Notes: generated by a model from the sequence alone, not told the origin. A stretch of DNA of 64,000 bases from Epinephelus fuscoguttatus (GCF_011397635.1 NC_064769.1:18307207-18371206), one strand, 5' to 3'. Shown: positions 1 through 11,648, counted from the stretch's first letter. Numbers and translations are program-made.

Positions 1-924
1 GGTGAAGTGAATAACACTGATGATCTTGTCACAATACCATGCCCTGATATGAAAAATTGGGTCCTAGCATCCCAATCCAATAAAAGAACCACAGGACAGA
101 CACCACAGGAAACCCCAAAAGGTCTTGAGTCCATGCTTTGAGAGGTCAGAGGTCCCACCATGGATCGGACTTGGCTCTGACCTGCAAGGCACAAACACTG
201 GACCTTTGCAGTACCAGCACTTCCCACAGATGCGCAATCAGACTGGGATCTGGGAAATTTGGAGGCTCTTTGTCCCTTTGGGACAAGGCACATTATCCTT
301 TTTTATTATTATTATTATTTTGATAGGGACAATGCAATTTAACATAGTTCCGATACAAAGTATGGGACTGATGTGTTACATAGAGAGTTTATAGCTATTG
401 CTAATTCTCAACTCTTGTCCCTAAATGCTTTTAGATGTAGACTTAAATGTTATTAAAAATATACAGTTTAACAACATCATACAACCACAATACACTATAA
501 ACATAGCAGGCAAAATAAACCACAATCCACACATTACAACAGACATATCACTATACACATACTAAAGTACACATACCACAATACACCAAAACACTAACAC
601 CCCTTAAAGATTTGAGACCATTTAGCTAAGACTGGGTACAGCTCTGGTTTGCTTTTGGCCAGCACGTGACCTTTGTTGTACAGGGTTTAAAAACTGTAAT
701 CAGTTTGACATCAGCTGGTAATATGTTACAGAGTCAACTGTACTTGTCAGTGGTTTCAATGAAGTGGCTCATCAAGGTATGTTACATGCTAATGACAGTT
801 TTTCATGCCTTTTAAAAGTCTCTCAGACTACTTTGGCAAACATGTACACATAATCCTCGACACAAGTTATATTTTATTATATAGTATATATGAATCATAA
901 ACCAAATTGATGAAAATTATTTTC
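1..924. other. AT-rich noncoding stretch, intron of the leftmost gene
   Basis: No exon with splice sites and a convincing protein was found. Around 262-290 a short hairpin (TTTGTCCC facing GGGACAA) is followed by an ATT run. The rest is AT-rich and resembles a worn dispersed repeat. Because the minus-strand first exon at 1122-1241 splices leftward, this DNA is most likely its first intron. Confidence 0.3.
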
Positions 925-996
925 AGGGGGCATCCGGATTTGAACCGGAGACCTCTTGATCTGCAGTCAAATGCTCTACCACTGAGCTATACCCCC
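925..996 (-). tRNA. tRNA-Cys (anticodon GCA)
   Basis: Read on the minus strand this is a complete 72-nt tRNA. The acceptor stem pairs GGGGGTA with TGCCCCC, including one G-U. The D stem is GCTC/GAGC. The anticodon loop CTGCAGA carries GCA. The T stem is TCCGG/CCGGA around a TTCAAAT loop, so internal boxes A and B are intact. The discriminator base is U and no CCA is encoded. A TTTT run about eight bases past the 3' end suits RNA polymerase III termination. There is no intron. It reads UGC/UGU cysteine codons. It sits in the first intron of the leftmost gene on the same strand. Complete pairing argues for a working gene and against a SINE head or pseudogene. Confidence 0.95.
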
Positions 997-1121
997 AGAC
1001 ACGTACTACTACATGGTGAAACCTATCGTACAATTACGACAAAGTGTGCTCCATTAAGAAAATGGTTGCTTCTGAGGTCTATTGCAAGTGAGTTGTTTCT
1101 TTTCCAAGTGTTGTTACTTAC

Positions 1122-1241
1122 AGAGTCATCGTCTTTAATTTCAGCAGCCAGCTCAAAGTCTCCGCTGTCAGAGTCTGCCTCCGGCTCCCTGTTGGCTGTG
1201 TGTCTCTTCTTCTTCGTCAGTTTCTTCTTCCTCTGCGCCAT
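1122..1241 (-). CDS. First coding exon of an unidentified, highly basic (nucleolar-type) protein
   Basis: This is a 40-codon first exon on the minus strand, ending exactly at a consensus donor (CT|GTAAGT, phase 0). It starts MAQRKKKLTKKKRHTANRE and continues into an acidic, serine-containing tract with the end IKDDDS. A lysine/arginine cluster followed by an acidic serine patch is typical of nuclear or nucleolar proteins such as ribosome-biogenesis factors, but I do not recognise the family. The start lies in the context AAGATGGCGC, which also fits a YY1-type element that often overlaps the start codon of housekeeping genes. Downstream exons must lie left of the window. Reading through the donor adds 32 codons of unremarkable sequence, which supports splicing at 1122. 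Confidence 0.55.
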
Positions 1242-1440
1242 CTTGACGCTTTAATTCTCCCTTAGACTGCTTTCAAAGACTTTACTGTACAGTTTGTTGA
1301 ATAAAACAGCGTCAAACTTGTCAACACAGCTCATAGCATGTCAACACACGTAAACACGGTGGGCAGACATGTTGGATACACGTGTGGGCTTCTTCTTCGG
1401 CTTCCGTCTTCTTCTTCCGGTCTGGTGTGTTGCGTAAAGC
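1242..1440 (-). promoter_or_regulatory. Probable promoter and 5' UTR of the leftmost gene
   Basis: This lies directly upstream of the minus-strand start codon. Two or three CTTCCG/CTTCCGG words at about 1399-1420 match the ETS-family core, and a CACGTG E-box lies at 1379-1384. No TATA box was seen. ETS plus YY1-like elements without TATA is a common housekeeping promoter layout. The transcription start cannot be fixed from sequence alone. Confidence 0.4.
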
Positions 1441-3433
1441 TCAACACCGCCACCTACTGCCACAGAGCGTGTGCTGCTAAATAGTCTTATAACATTATGT
1501 TACTCCAGCTCCACTTCCTCTTATGCCAATATATTGTAGGCTGTGTGATATATCTATCATCTTTAACTCTTTATAACACCTCTTCATATAGTTGCTGATG
1601 TAACAATGTCTCATTTCTTCATAAAGGATGCACATTGGATGAACCATACTTCAAAGCCAATAATGCAGCAGCTAAATCTAATCATATCACACAATGTTCC
1701 GGTCTTGCTTTTTCAATTCTCCTCAAATTAACTTCATTAATTCTGTGAAGATATTTTGTTTGAAATCTATAAGCTCTGGCGAACAGAAACAGAGGGGCAC
1801 TATCCCATACTCTGATCTGCAGATGTCAGGCTCTTTTGGTTCATCTTTAAAAAACCTGCACTTAGGATCTCATGTGCTTTTTATATCTTGTCAAACTGCC
1901 TCATTTCTGTTTATAGTATTTAATCTGTTATTGCAAAAGCAGAGTGACATCTACTCTAAGTTTCTTCTCTCTGTTTATCTATCTATTTATTGCACAAATA
2001 CCAGAGAGAAATGTTGCTTTTCAACTGATTTATGAGAGAGAGCATACATATAGCATCCTCGCCCTGCTGCATCTTATATTGTGTTAGCATCTCTGTGTGT
2101 GCACTTGAAAGGCTGGCACAGATGTCTCGTAGCAGAGTCTTTTTTTGAATCTCAATTACACCCTAATTTTCTGCAGCAACGTCTCTGATGCTGAGATGTA
2201 TTATACACAGTCCAATACTGATTTAATCGCAGGAGGTGCTTTATCTCCCTCCCTCAGTCAGTATATATAAATTCAAAATCTTTGCCATGATAATTATCTC
2301 TTTGTTTTATTTGAACCAGCTGAACACTGAAATTGTTCAAGTGAGAACAGGGACAAGTCATGTACAAGCAGATAACACGATAAACATTATTTGTCTTATG
2401 AGTTACATGAACTGCATTAACTTTGACTTGGATTATTTTATTCATCAACCCCTTTATCTACATTTGTTAATAATATATAACCCAGATTTGTCATTTCTAT
2501 GTCTGTAGAGCATGATGTGACAAAAGGAGCTGGCAGTACCCATGTCTTGCAGTTCCCAGTGTAACACTGTGCTGTAATCTCAAATTAAGGTCATTAGGTT
2601 GCACATTTTGCAGAATAATCTATTTTCGTTTTATCTGTCTGAGCAAACTGAAGAACCTTCTTTAGACATGTAGAATACCTTGCCCTAACATGCCTTTATT
2701 GTGATGACTATATATTTATATAACTCAAAACTCACGGTGCAATCAGAGCTTTTCTTTTATGTTGCGTAACTTTTCCTGAAGTGACTGCATAGGACATTTT
2801 GGCAGGCAAAGCCTACCCATCCATGCAACAACTGTCACACTTATGCTACTGGAATCCTGAAATATGCTACGAGGTTTCTACAAAAAAAAACAGATTTTAG
2901 TCCACTGCACAAACATAAGCTCAAAGACAGAATCACTAGGTTTCAGCAGGCTTTATGCACTGTGCTAATTTTAGGATTCTGTCCTCAAATGCCATATTTA
3001 TTACACATGTGCTCAACTATTGTGTCATTTTTTTGAATAGTGTTTGTGTTTCACACAAATCTGTGTTTCATCATTCCTTGTCACATAATACCATTACAGA
3101 TGATGTAACAAAACAAAGCTCTTCCCCCATTCATAAATATTGTCCTGTGAAAGCTTATGTGGAATATCTTCGCTTGACAGCCTTGAATCTGGTTGAATCT
3201 GTGAAGGGGGATTAAATACAAGTTTCTCACTTGGGTTCCTGTACTGATTTTGCCTAAAATGGTTTAGTATAAGTTATTTTATCAAAATGTGTCCTCTGAA
3301 GCCTCCTGTAATCCACGCATTCACCTCCAAGCAAGGCCATAATTATAATATACACTGGGGAGGACAATAAATAAAAATATAAATAATAGAAATAAATTTA
3401 AAAAAAAAAAAAAGCTATTCAAAGGCAGGGTAC
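1441..3433. other. Intergenic spacer without recognised genes
   Basis: This is AT-rich DNA with short chance reading frames only. None has splice sites plus a familiar protein. Poly(A)-rich stretches occur near 2880 and 3402. Confidence 0.5.
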
Positions 3434-3611
3434 AGGGCACCGGTGGCTTTGTGCTAGAGCAGGCGCCCCATGTACAAGGCTGTTGCCGCAGCGGCCGGGT
3501 TCGACTCCAGCCTGTGGCCCTTTGCTGCCTGCCCCCCCCCCCCCCCCCCCAGCTTCTCTGTCCTGTCCATTAAAGGCTAAAAAGCCCCCAAAAATATCTA
3601 AAAAAAAAGGC
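3434..3611 (+). repeat. tRNA-derived SINE
   Basis: The head has an A-box-like segment (TGGCTTTGTGCTAGAGCA) and an RNA polymerase III B box GGTTCGACTCC at 3498-3508. The body CCTGTGGCCCTTTGCTGC is followed by a C-rich run and the tail CCATTAAAGGCTAAAAAGCC. This order is familiar from tRNA-derived SINEs widespread in spiny-rayed fishes. An 18-base C run replaces the usual C/T-rich linker. It ends in an A-rich tail, as expected for a LINE-mobilised SINE. Confidence 0.7.
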
Positions 3612-3661
3612 AGGGTACCAATGCAGTCACCATTTCTATATCAGCCCCCTGTAGTAAGTAA

Positions 3662-3895
3662 ATGAGCTTGAAAAATGGTTCCTATATGGGATGTCCATGG
3701 GTTCCACAATGGTCCCATGCCAATTACGCTATGGCTACTTGGGCACCAAGTGGGTATGGGCCCAAAATGGGCATCTTATCTGGGGCCAACTTGGGTAAAA
3801 CCAATTGGCATGGCACCACTATGGAACCCTTGGATAATGCCACATGGGGCCCGTTTTTCAGCTCATTTACTACCCATGTGGGCCACACGTAAAAA
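3662..3895. repeat. TGGG-rich degenerate repeat, open in several frames
   Basis: Words such as TGGGCCCAAAATGGGC, TGGGGCCAACTTGGG and CATGGGGCCC recur at short intervals, giving an irregular repeat unlike its flanks. Reading frames of about 75-80 codons are open on both strands through the same bases. That is expected from a short-period repeat low in stop codons and is not evidence for a protein. The text resembles dispersed fish repeats, but I cannot name a family. Confidence 0.45.
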
Positions 3896-6669
3896 TGTTG
3901 GAGGGGCGTATTCCACTGTCTGATACAATAATAACCAAATGTAATCATAAATAGTTAAACTTAACATATTGCCATTATTACTTGTGGGTCTAGTCATAGC
4001 CCGTATAATGCTGGCCGTAGCTACTGCAGTGTCACCCATTGGTTTGTGGACTCCCGTTGTGAAGCCTTGAGTTTGGCATTTTGGCTGTTGCCATGGTTGC
4101 CATCTTGGTTTTTTTTATGGAGCCAGAAATGACCATATTTGGACTAGAGGGTGGAGCTGTGGAGGAGCAAGGGGTGGGTCTGACTCACAGTTATGCAGAC
4201 AGTCTGTCACTCAAGCAGCCCCCTCAATATGCATACCTTTGGGCCTTAATAAAATGTAAATGGGAGGGTGATTAAAAAAAATATTCACCTCCTGTACTGT
4301 TGTCATGAGTGTTGAAATTAGCTATAGAGACCAAAACCATTTTTGTACCAGTGTGGAAACGTGTTTATTTGTGCAATAAATCTGGGCATTTTAACATGGG
4401 TGTCTGGGGGATTTAGTCTGTTTTGGAGCCAACCTTTGCATGTTTGTTTTTCAGCTTCACTGTCTGTCGCTTTGTTCTAGTACTACTGCAGTTTTGCATG
4501 TGGTTTGTCCAAATGGTGTTGCCATATCCCAAAAGAACACAGCTCACAGGTATATTCAGCTTATGTTAATGGTTTAATTATGTGAAATTTATCTGAGCAA
4601 AGTGTCAGTCATTTATGTGCATGTGTAATTTATGTAGACACTAGTAGCTTTTGTTTATTGCATATGTGTATAGTATATGCTACAGCTGTATTTTCTTAGG
4701 ATAAATAATATAATATAATTTTGAGTCCATAGCTACGGCCTTGCTTTCGAACATATTAATTATTGGGCAAAAGTAAATCTAAGTGACGTTCCTGCATGTG
4801 ATTTCATTACAATGTGAGGCCAGCTGCTGCTCAAGAACACAGCTGCCCAAAACATTAAAAACCTAAATGAAATGAGATGCTAAGTATGTTACTCATTAGA
4901 AACCAATATTAGGAAAAATCTCAGCAATGTTTTTCTTCCCATTTTTATTAAATGTTGTTTCTGTCTTCATCTCATCAGAATTTTTTAGAACGTGTATCAT
5001 TAATGAAAACCAGTATATTAAATGTGGAGCTGATTTATTACATTGTAATAATGCACATCTTCTTTTGGTCAGTATTTCTACAGCTTACAGGACTTTTTGC
5101 ATGAGCTCATAACTTTCTGTTGTTTATGAGCAGCCACAGTTTAATTTTTTAAATCACCCAGTGGAAATGTGTCCTTTGGATGATAACACTGACACTAATA
5201 TGGCAGCCAAAACGTGTACTGCGCTGTTTGAAGTCAGTGGGCTGATGTACAGTAAATAAGTCAACACCATGGCAACAGCCCGGAGCTAATGCCATTCATA
5301 TTCCCTCACAGAGCCTGGCTGCGATGGCCGTGAGCCAAATCTGTTCAGGGAGCTGAGAGGGGATGACACACATGCAATAGGTGCCGAGAGCCACCTATAG
5401 GATCTGCTTTTTGTTTTTAAAGGTGATTTAAGTGATAAAGCCCGAGGGGGATTAAGATATGGAGCTGGCAGCGATGGCAAAGTTGTGGTGTTTTCGACTT
5501 GGCATTCAAGTAAAGCGGGTGTTGGCATCAGTGTGCTATCAGGTCAGCCTCCAAAGCTCCTGGCAGTGTCTTAACTCTCACTATGTCGAGCCCTCATGTT
5601 GAAAACATGCGGCTGAATCACGCTCCACATGAGTTCATTTTCTGACATTGCTTATTATTCATGAGGCAGTTTCTGTTTCTGTCAATGTGTATCATGGGCT
5701 ATGAACAAAAACAGAGTAGCATGTTTTGATGTTCCTGTTTGGAGCGTGGCCTGATAACACTCCACCTTTTACATATCCACAGAGAGCTCTGCCATTGATT
5801 CCACAAAGTATAATGATAAGATCTATAAATGACAGACATAGCCCACATGATACATGACATATTTAATACTTAATGTAGGCCGAACTAAGCTGCATACTGA
5901 GCTATAGGAGACTTACAGCAGAGTATCTGACCTTTCAAAAACCTGTGATGTAGAATGTGTCAGTGATATCGTGGATTTAGATTGTACACAAATAGTTCGC
6001 TAAGCAGTCAGTGACTAAATGGGCACTAAATGAAAGTCATTAGGAAAACAGATGTCAACATGTCTCAGGTTGGATTTTTGTAAAGATGTTCTTCAGCAGA
6101 GTGTGTGTAGCAGATGCTGCCTCTAAGCCTTGGAGATTGGGGTGGATGTTTAAATTAAGAGATTATTGAGCTGATGGTTTGTAAAGCTAAGCCTTTAAAT
6201 GGGGGTAGCAGTTAAATATTCTTCTACTCTATCTGTGTCGATTTAATTATTTATCAACCGCTCTTTAAAAGGGCTGGCCGTGGGTTCAGTGGACCTTTTA
6301 AAAATAGTCCAAACATCCAATTAGCATTGCGAGTGATGTGCTGCAGCATATCAGGCATGTCCCTCCAGCAAGCCTTCAAATGCTGGTTTGATTTTCCACG
6401 CCAGCCGCTGTACATCCAGGGGGCAAATTAATCTCGGAAATCTGATAACAGCTCCTCAAAAAGTTTGAAATAGCTGTATAAGAGGAAATATTGGCTTTGG
6501 AGTTGCATCCCATGAAATGATTATATCCCACTTGTGAAATGTGAGATTAGCTGTGACTGTAGAAACTGTAACACATATTTCAACACAGAGATGCAATTCC
6601 GTAGTCTAATCTCAAATCTGTGTATGGATTTCAAACATTTCAAATGTTTTTTCACTCAGCTAGGCTGTG
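3896..6669. other. Intergenic spacer; parts may be conserved noncoding
   Basis: No exon is supported. The stretch near 5285-5530 is of more balanced composition and non-repetitive, as is 6225-6440, which contains several TTAAT/ATTTAT homeodomain-type words. These could be regulatory DNA for a neighbouring gene. Confidence 0.4.
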
Positions 6670-6671
6670 CA

Positions 6672-7215
6672 TTAAAGATTCAGTGTGTATGATTTAGGGG
6701 GATATGCTAGCAGAAATATAATGTCGTATAATATTATGTTTTCATTACTGTATAATCACCTCAAAATAAGAGTTGTTGGGTTTTCTTGAATGAGCTTTTA
6801 TTTCTATATATATAGCAAGATTGCTCCATATGTAAATTGCCATCTTGCACCGTCATGTTTCTACAGTAGCCTAGAACGGACAAATCAAACACTGGCTGAA
6901 AATCACAAATCACAAATCACATTAACGTGAAACTGCTTTATTCAGTGTTTTCAGCAGTTTAAATCACAGGGTACGTTTGTTTAGGAGAGGGGAAGACTTC
7001 TGCTGCAGATACCCCCAAACAGTGTAGGGGAAACATTGATTTGTAACATGAAAATGTTTTATTCAGTTACCAGTTTTAATCACCAGATCTATTTGTTTTG
7101 GAGAGGAAGAGACCTCTGAGGATAATTCAGCCCCAGGTAAAAAATGTCCTGAACAATGAACACTGGCAGAATTCTGGAGTAGCTGCAGCTGGTTGCAGTC
7201 TGTAACACTGTTCCA
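6672..7215 (+). repeat. Dispersed fish repeat (GTGTAGGAT family), copy 1
   Basis: It begins AAAGATTCAGTGTGTATGAT and runs through GATATGCTAGCAGAAATATA, TTTCTACAGTAGCC and GAACGGACAAATCAAACACT. It shares these landmarks in the same order with the copy at 18398-18709. The right part contains an internal duplication of about 70 bp, at 6931-7000 and 7049-7119. The right end near CTGGTTGCAGTCTG is degraded, so the boundary is approximate. Confidence 0.55.
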
Positions 7216-9509
7216 TTAAATCAAAGCCAATATTTTTCTGCAAGTCCAATACAGAATATGCCCCTGGATCGTAACCAGAGTGCATCATGTAGCTGTGAAC
7301 AACCTGGTGAGGAAGACAGTGGGTCTCAAGGCAGTGGGTCTCAGGGCAGTGGATGAAAGGGTCAAAGCCTGGTCTTAGGCTCACTGCGCTGGCATGGCAC
7401 TGCGAATGTGATCGTGCCACCCCCAGTGGCAGCAGCAGATGGTGAGAGGGCCTCTGGGCTTTACCCTTGGGGCTGCTGGGCAGGGAGATGGAGCAGCCAT
7501 GCACAAAATACGAGGCCACTGATTGGACCGTGCGTCTTAAGTTGCCATGGGCTGATAAGAGGCTAAGAGGAGCAACGCTTACATGCTTGAGAAGACGTAT
7601 AATTATGTTAACCCGGTAGTTTCTGTGGACCTTCCACTTACCCATCAGGGGAGAAAGTAGCTTATTAGGTCATTGAATTGGCATTGGGTGGAATGCAGTC
7701 TGTAAAAATTGTATGATTTTTGATTTACAACATCATCATATGCACAAAGATAGAGAGCATAGTGGAATAATTTGTGCTCCTGCATTCAAAAATGATTGCA
7801 CAAGAAACAAGCTGACATTTTATTAAATTGTGGGAATGTATCAGTCACAATTTGTCTATTGAATATGAACTCACATGAAGCAAAAGAAATGCATTGTATC
7901 CTATGGAGTAACTCCTCAAATAGAAAGAGTATATTTTGTAAACTCATGTAGTAAACCAGTGCATTGTAACAAAAATGCTGGGGGGGTCATCGTTTAAACA
8001 GTAATAAAGCGAAATTCAGAAGTGCTTACATTCCCACAACTGGAGCTTAGCCTTTTGCTGAGACGTCTCCTTTGCTGTATAAGGAGAATCCAGCTTTGCA
8101 CTCCCTTTAGTGTAAAACTGCAGAGGCACATACATCCGGTCAAACTTTCAATTACTTGATATTCTGGGTGCTAAAAGGCAGTTTCCCTTCAAGGCTTCAG
8201 CAGTTAATCTTACAGCAAGTGCCAGCATTAAGGCGATAATCACAGGACATGTGACAAAAGCACAAAAACTGTCCTTAAAGAGAAGCGAAAGAGACCCCTG
8301 AGGATTTCTCCAAACAGCCAAACCGGAGGGCATCAAAGTCCCTGAAAGAGAAGTCTCAAACCTCGCTGATCTCCGTGCACTTTCTGGACTTTTGTTTTGA
8401 TTTAGCTGCACATACCCTGCAGAATATCTTTCCATGTTGGAGAGTATTGTGGTCAAACACTACTGGATTACTGCTCATTAAAGCTGCAGAGAACCCGCTG
8501 GGCTGTGGTTAATACACGAGACTTAATGGCCATTTTCAGTTTCATCTCCTCTACACTTTTAGGGGAGGGTTATATGTGATGACAGATGCCCAGAATTAAA
8601 GCTCACAGAGCAGAATTAACTTTTCATGTATTTCCTCTTCACATCCTTGTTGTTTCTTTTTGGTCGTTGCTTGCACAGCCGCGGGCTCAGTTCTTCTTCT
8701 GGTGTCTTAATTGCAATTTCATCAAGAATTTAAAGCCATGTAGCCTTCCCTATTCTTGTCACTGTCACTCCAAACTAGCCACTGCAGGGGACTTCAAGGG
8801 TATTTAAAGCAGCTATTGTGTGTCATAAGATAAGTCAGGAGCAGCTTGGGAAAGACTCACTTTCATCATTGTAGTACTGCCGGACCTCCTCTTCCCGCTC
8901 TTCCCCCTCCGAATCTGTCCTTCCCTCACTCTCTCTTTCATGGATTTATCACTCAAAGGCTCAAGCAGCTCAGCAGAATATAAATGAACAAGAGCTGTAG
9001 GATGGGGAAAGAGGAAAAAAGGTCGAGACAAAAATTGTATCTGCACATCAGCACTAGGACTTCTACAAGAACTGCCCTTTCATGCTTCACACCACTCAGT
9101 TCGGTGGTGTGGGTGCAATATGAAAATTACACTTTATACATTCCTCACCCATGTCCGTGACAAATGGAAATCGCTGGATGTTGAGTTGTGCGGGTGTGTG
9201 GGTGTGTGGGTGTGTGTTTTTGTGAGTGTGCATGCCAAATGTGATGTTACTTTTAGAATTATACATCCCACAAGATAAGGCTTTTATTATGGGAAGAGTT
9301 CATGTTCAAGCAAAAGTTTGTAAACATTTTTTTCTTCCTGGCAGAGAAGAAGAAAAGATTTATTCTATTCTTATGTTTGTGGGCTAAAATTGAAGCTACA
9401 GCCGGAAGCTGGTTAACTCATTAGCACGGAGACTGGAAAACATTTGGAGACAGCTAACCTGGCTCTGCCCAAAGGTTACAAAATTTGTGTACTAGCACCC
9501 TTACTAATT
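7216..9509. other. Intergenic spacer without recognised genes
   Basis: The minus-strand frame at 7127-7645 is open for 172 codons but has no domain, no clear splice logic and low-complexity runs, including a short duplication (CAGTGGGTCTCA twice at 7317-7345). I treat it as chance. A GT-rich patch lies at 9190-9230. Confidence 0.4.
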
Positions 9510-9700
9510 AAAGGGTAACTTTGGTACTTCTCAACCTGGATCCTATTTGCCCATATTTGTATCAAAGTGAATAATGTAGACAACAATTTATGAAATTGGT
9601 CTAGAGAGTGCTGCAGCCAGCAGCTTTGAAACTGGCTGCAATGGAGCACTTTAGGGCATACAGCATTGCCAATTTATGTCCACTAAAAGTGTTTGTTTTT
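9510..9700 (+). repeat. Dispersed repeat, related to the one at 17985-18235
   Basis: The order TTTGGTACTTCTCAACCTGG, ACAACAATTTATGAAATTGG, GAGTGCTGCAGCCAGCAG and GGCTGCAATGGAGCAC parallels the element at 17985-18235, which also has GAAACTGGTCCAG, GTGCTGCAGC and GGCTGCAATGTAACC. This is a worn copy with approximate ends. Confidence 0.45.
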
Positions 9701-10251
9701 GCTACTGAGAGGATCACCGAAAGGATCCCTGTAGAGATAGACCTCTTTGTTAAAGAGATCTTTTTTGTTTGATCAAAGACCAACCTGATCTCGCTCCGAA
9801 GTCGTTGAAATTCAATGCTTGGGCAGTGACTAGTGGCTTCAGACGCCAACAAAAAAGCTGTCCTTTAACGTTGGCATGATACACGGCAGGCCACCTTTAT
9901 AATTTAACAGTGCCCAGCCACGCCAGGGGTAAACACGATGGGACAAGAATGAGAATAAGACAGTGGAAGTCTGAGTTGGGCGGGTGGGAGAGATGTTGGA
10001 TGGGTCCAACAAACACTGACTTTCACCCGGGAAAGAGGTGTTTGTGTCATGTGAGATTATAAAGCCAAACCCTGTTCAGTTTTCCTAAACCTAAGTCTAT
10101 GTTTTTGTTGCCTAAACCCAACCACATGGGTTGGTTGCTGAAGGAAAAAAATGTCAATTTGTGTTGTTTATAGTGTGTTTATGGTGTGTTTATTTTGAAA
10201 GAGATACTGATATGTGACGAAGTCTGAGTGAGAATGTGGTGCAGAGACAGA
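9701..10251. other. Intergenic spacer, repeat-like
   Basis: No gene was seen. CCTAAACCTAAG at 10086-10097 and CCTAAACCCAACCA at 10111-10124 are reminiscent of dispersed fish repeats, but no boundary could be set. Confidence 0.3.
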
Positions 10252-10458
10252 CCCAAAATCGCTTTCACCAAACCCACTAAACTCCATTTAGTGAATGATA
10301 ATTTTATCATTTTAAAACACACTTCATTTACAATCAATAAAAACAAAATAAAACACACAAAAACTGTCTTGGTTCATCTTTTCACAGTTCCAACAATGCT
10401 AAAATTACTGTTTATTTAAATGGAGTCTGGTGGGTTTAGTGATAGCATTTTTGGGGCT
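10252..10458. repeat. Foldback (inverted-repeat) element
   Basis: The left arm (10252-10296) reads CCCAAAATCGCTTTCACC then AAACCCACTAAACTCCATTT. The right arm (10417-10458) reads AAATGGAGTCTGG then TGGGTTTAGTGATAGCATTT, its near reverse complement. About 40-bp arms around a loop of about 120 bp is the shape of a small foldback or MITE-like element. A poly(A) tract follows at 10470-10487. Confidence 0.6.
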
Positions 10459-11207
10459 GTTTCTGGTAAAAAAAAAAAAAAAAAAATGGTCTTACTCTTT
10501 AATAAAAAGCTCTTTCTCTGTAGAGTCCTTTCCACAATGTAATCAGACACTTTGAATTATAATCTGAGCCTGTCAGTGGCAAAAACAACGTAATGTGGAC
10601 ATATACTGATGGCGCCAAATTCCCTGAGTGGTTGCATTGTAATCTGTTTCACCAGTGGTGAATTTGGGAAAGGGAGTTCAGGATTTAAAAATGCATAAGT
10701 TATCATTCATTTGTTAAATCTGTGCAAAAAACAAAGAAAGACACAAGTGCATCAGTGAGCTTTAGTGCTAGTAGACAGACAGTGTCAGTCCTTATGTTAA
10801 GCTACACTTCATGAGTGGTATCAGTCTCCCTATTTAAGTCCCAGAAAGAAAGCAAATAAGTGTATTTTTCCAAAATGTCAGACTCCTATTCCTTTAAGGT
10901 TTGCATTTGCATTGTGCACGTGCACACGCACACGCACGCACACGCAGGAATATCGATTAAAACTAAGCTTAAAACAGCATCTTTTCCTCCTCACCTCCTC
11001 CTGCGCACACACACACAACTGTCCACATGACCCTCCCTACGTACCATATGCTTCACACAGATAGTACACACTGCTGACATTTCTCTTCCCTCGCCCTGTT
11101 TTTCTTTCACACACACTCACACACAAACAAAATGACTCATGAATAAAAGCACAGCGTGGAGACACAACTCACACACAGCTGCACACACTTACAAATGAAA
11201 AGAGGCA

Positions 11208-11246
11208 CGTGTGTGTGTGTGTGTGCGTGTGCGTGTGTGTGTGTGC
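11208..11246. repeat. (GT)n microsatellite
   Basis: An imperfect GT repeat interrupted by GC dinucleotides. The surrounding 10910-11240 is rich in CA/CACG runs. Confidence 0.9.
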
Positions 11247-11614
11247 AGGGACAAAACAAAAAGATGAACTGCAGGACATGATTGGGCATTGTTTGCTCTG
11301 TAAATGAGAGCTGATGAAAAAAATAGCTTGTCTGCAATCCACTGTAATCAAAACTTATGTGGAGAAATCTGCACTTGTCACTCTAAATATGTCTTAATAT
11401 GAATGACAGCGATCATTGGCAGCCATCTATCAGGCTGGACCATATGTTGCTTTGGGTGGGGAGGGAACGAAGGCTTACTGCAAAGCCTGCCTTATCCTCC
11501 GGCATTACAGTCTCTAAGAAAGGATTTACTCTTTAATTCTTGATTAGATAGAATTTTCTCCCCAGTGTGCAAGCTCAGTGATACACAGAGCAGAGATAAC
11601 CTGCCCTATTGGGA

Positions 11615-11616
<2 letters not shown>

Positions 11617-11646
<30 letters not shown>
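11617..11646. repeat. (GT)n microsatellite
   Basis: A pure GT run of about 15 units in spacer upstream of the Ly6-family gene. Confidence 0.9.

Positions 11647-11648
<2 letters not shown>

Noticed and set aside
7127-7645. 172-codon minus-strand open frame in the spacer
   Set aside because: No domain, a repetitive TH-CLETH segment caused by a local DNA duplication, partial overlap with a dispersed repeat, and no splice or promoter context.
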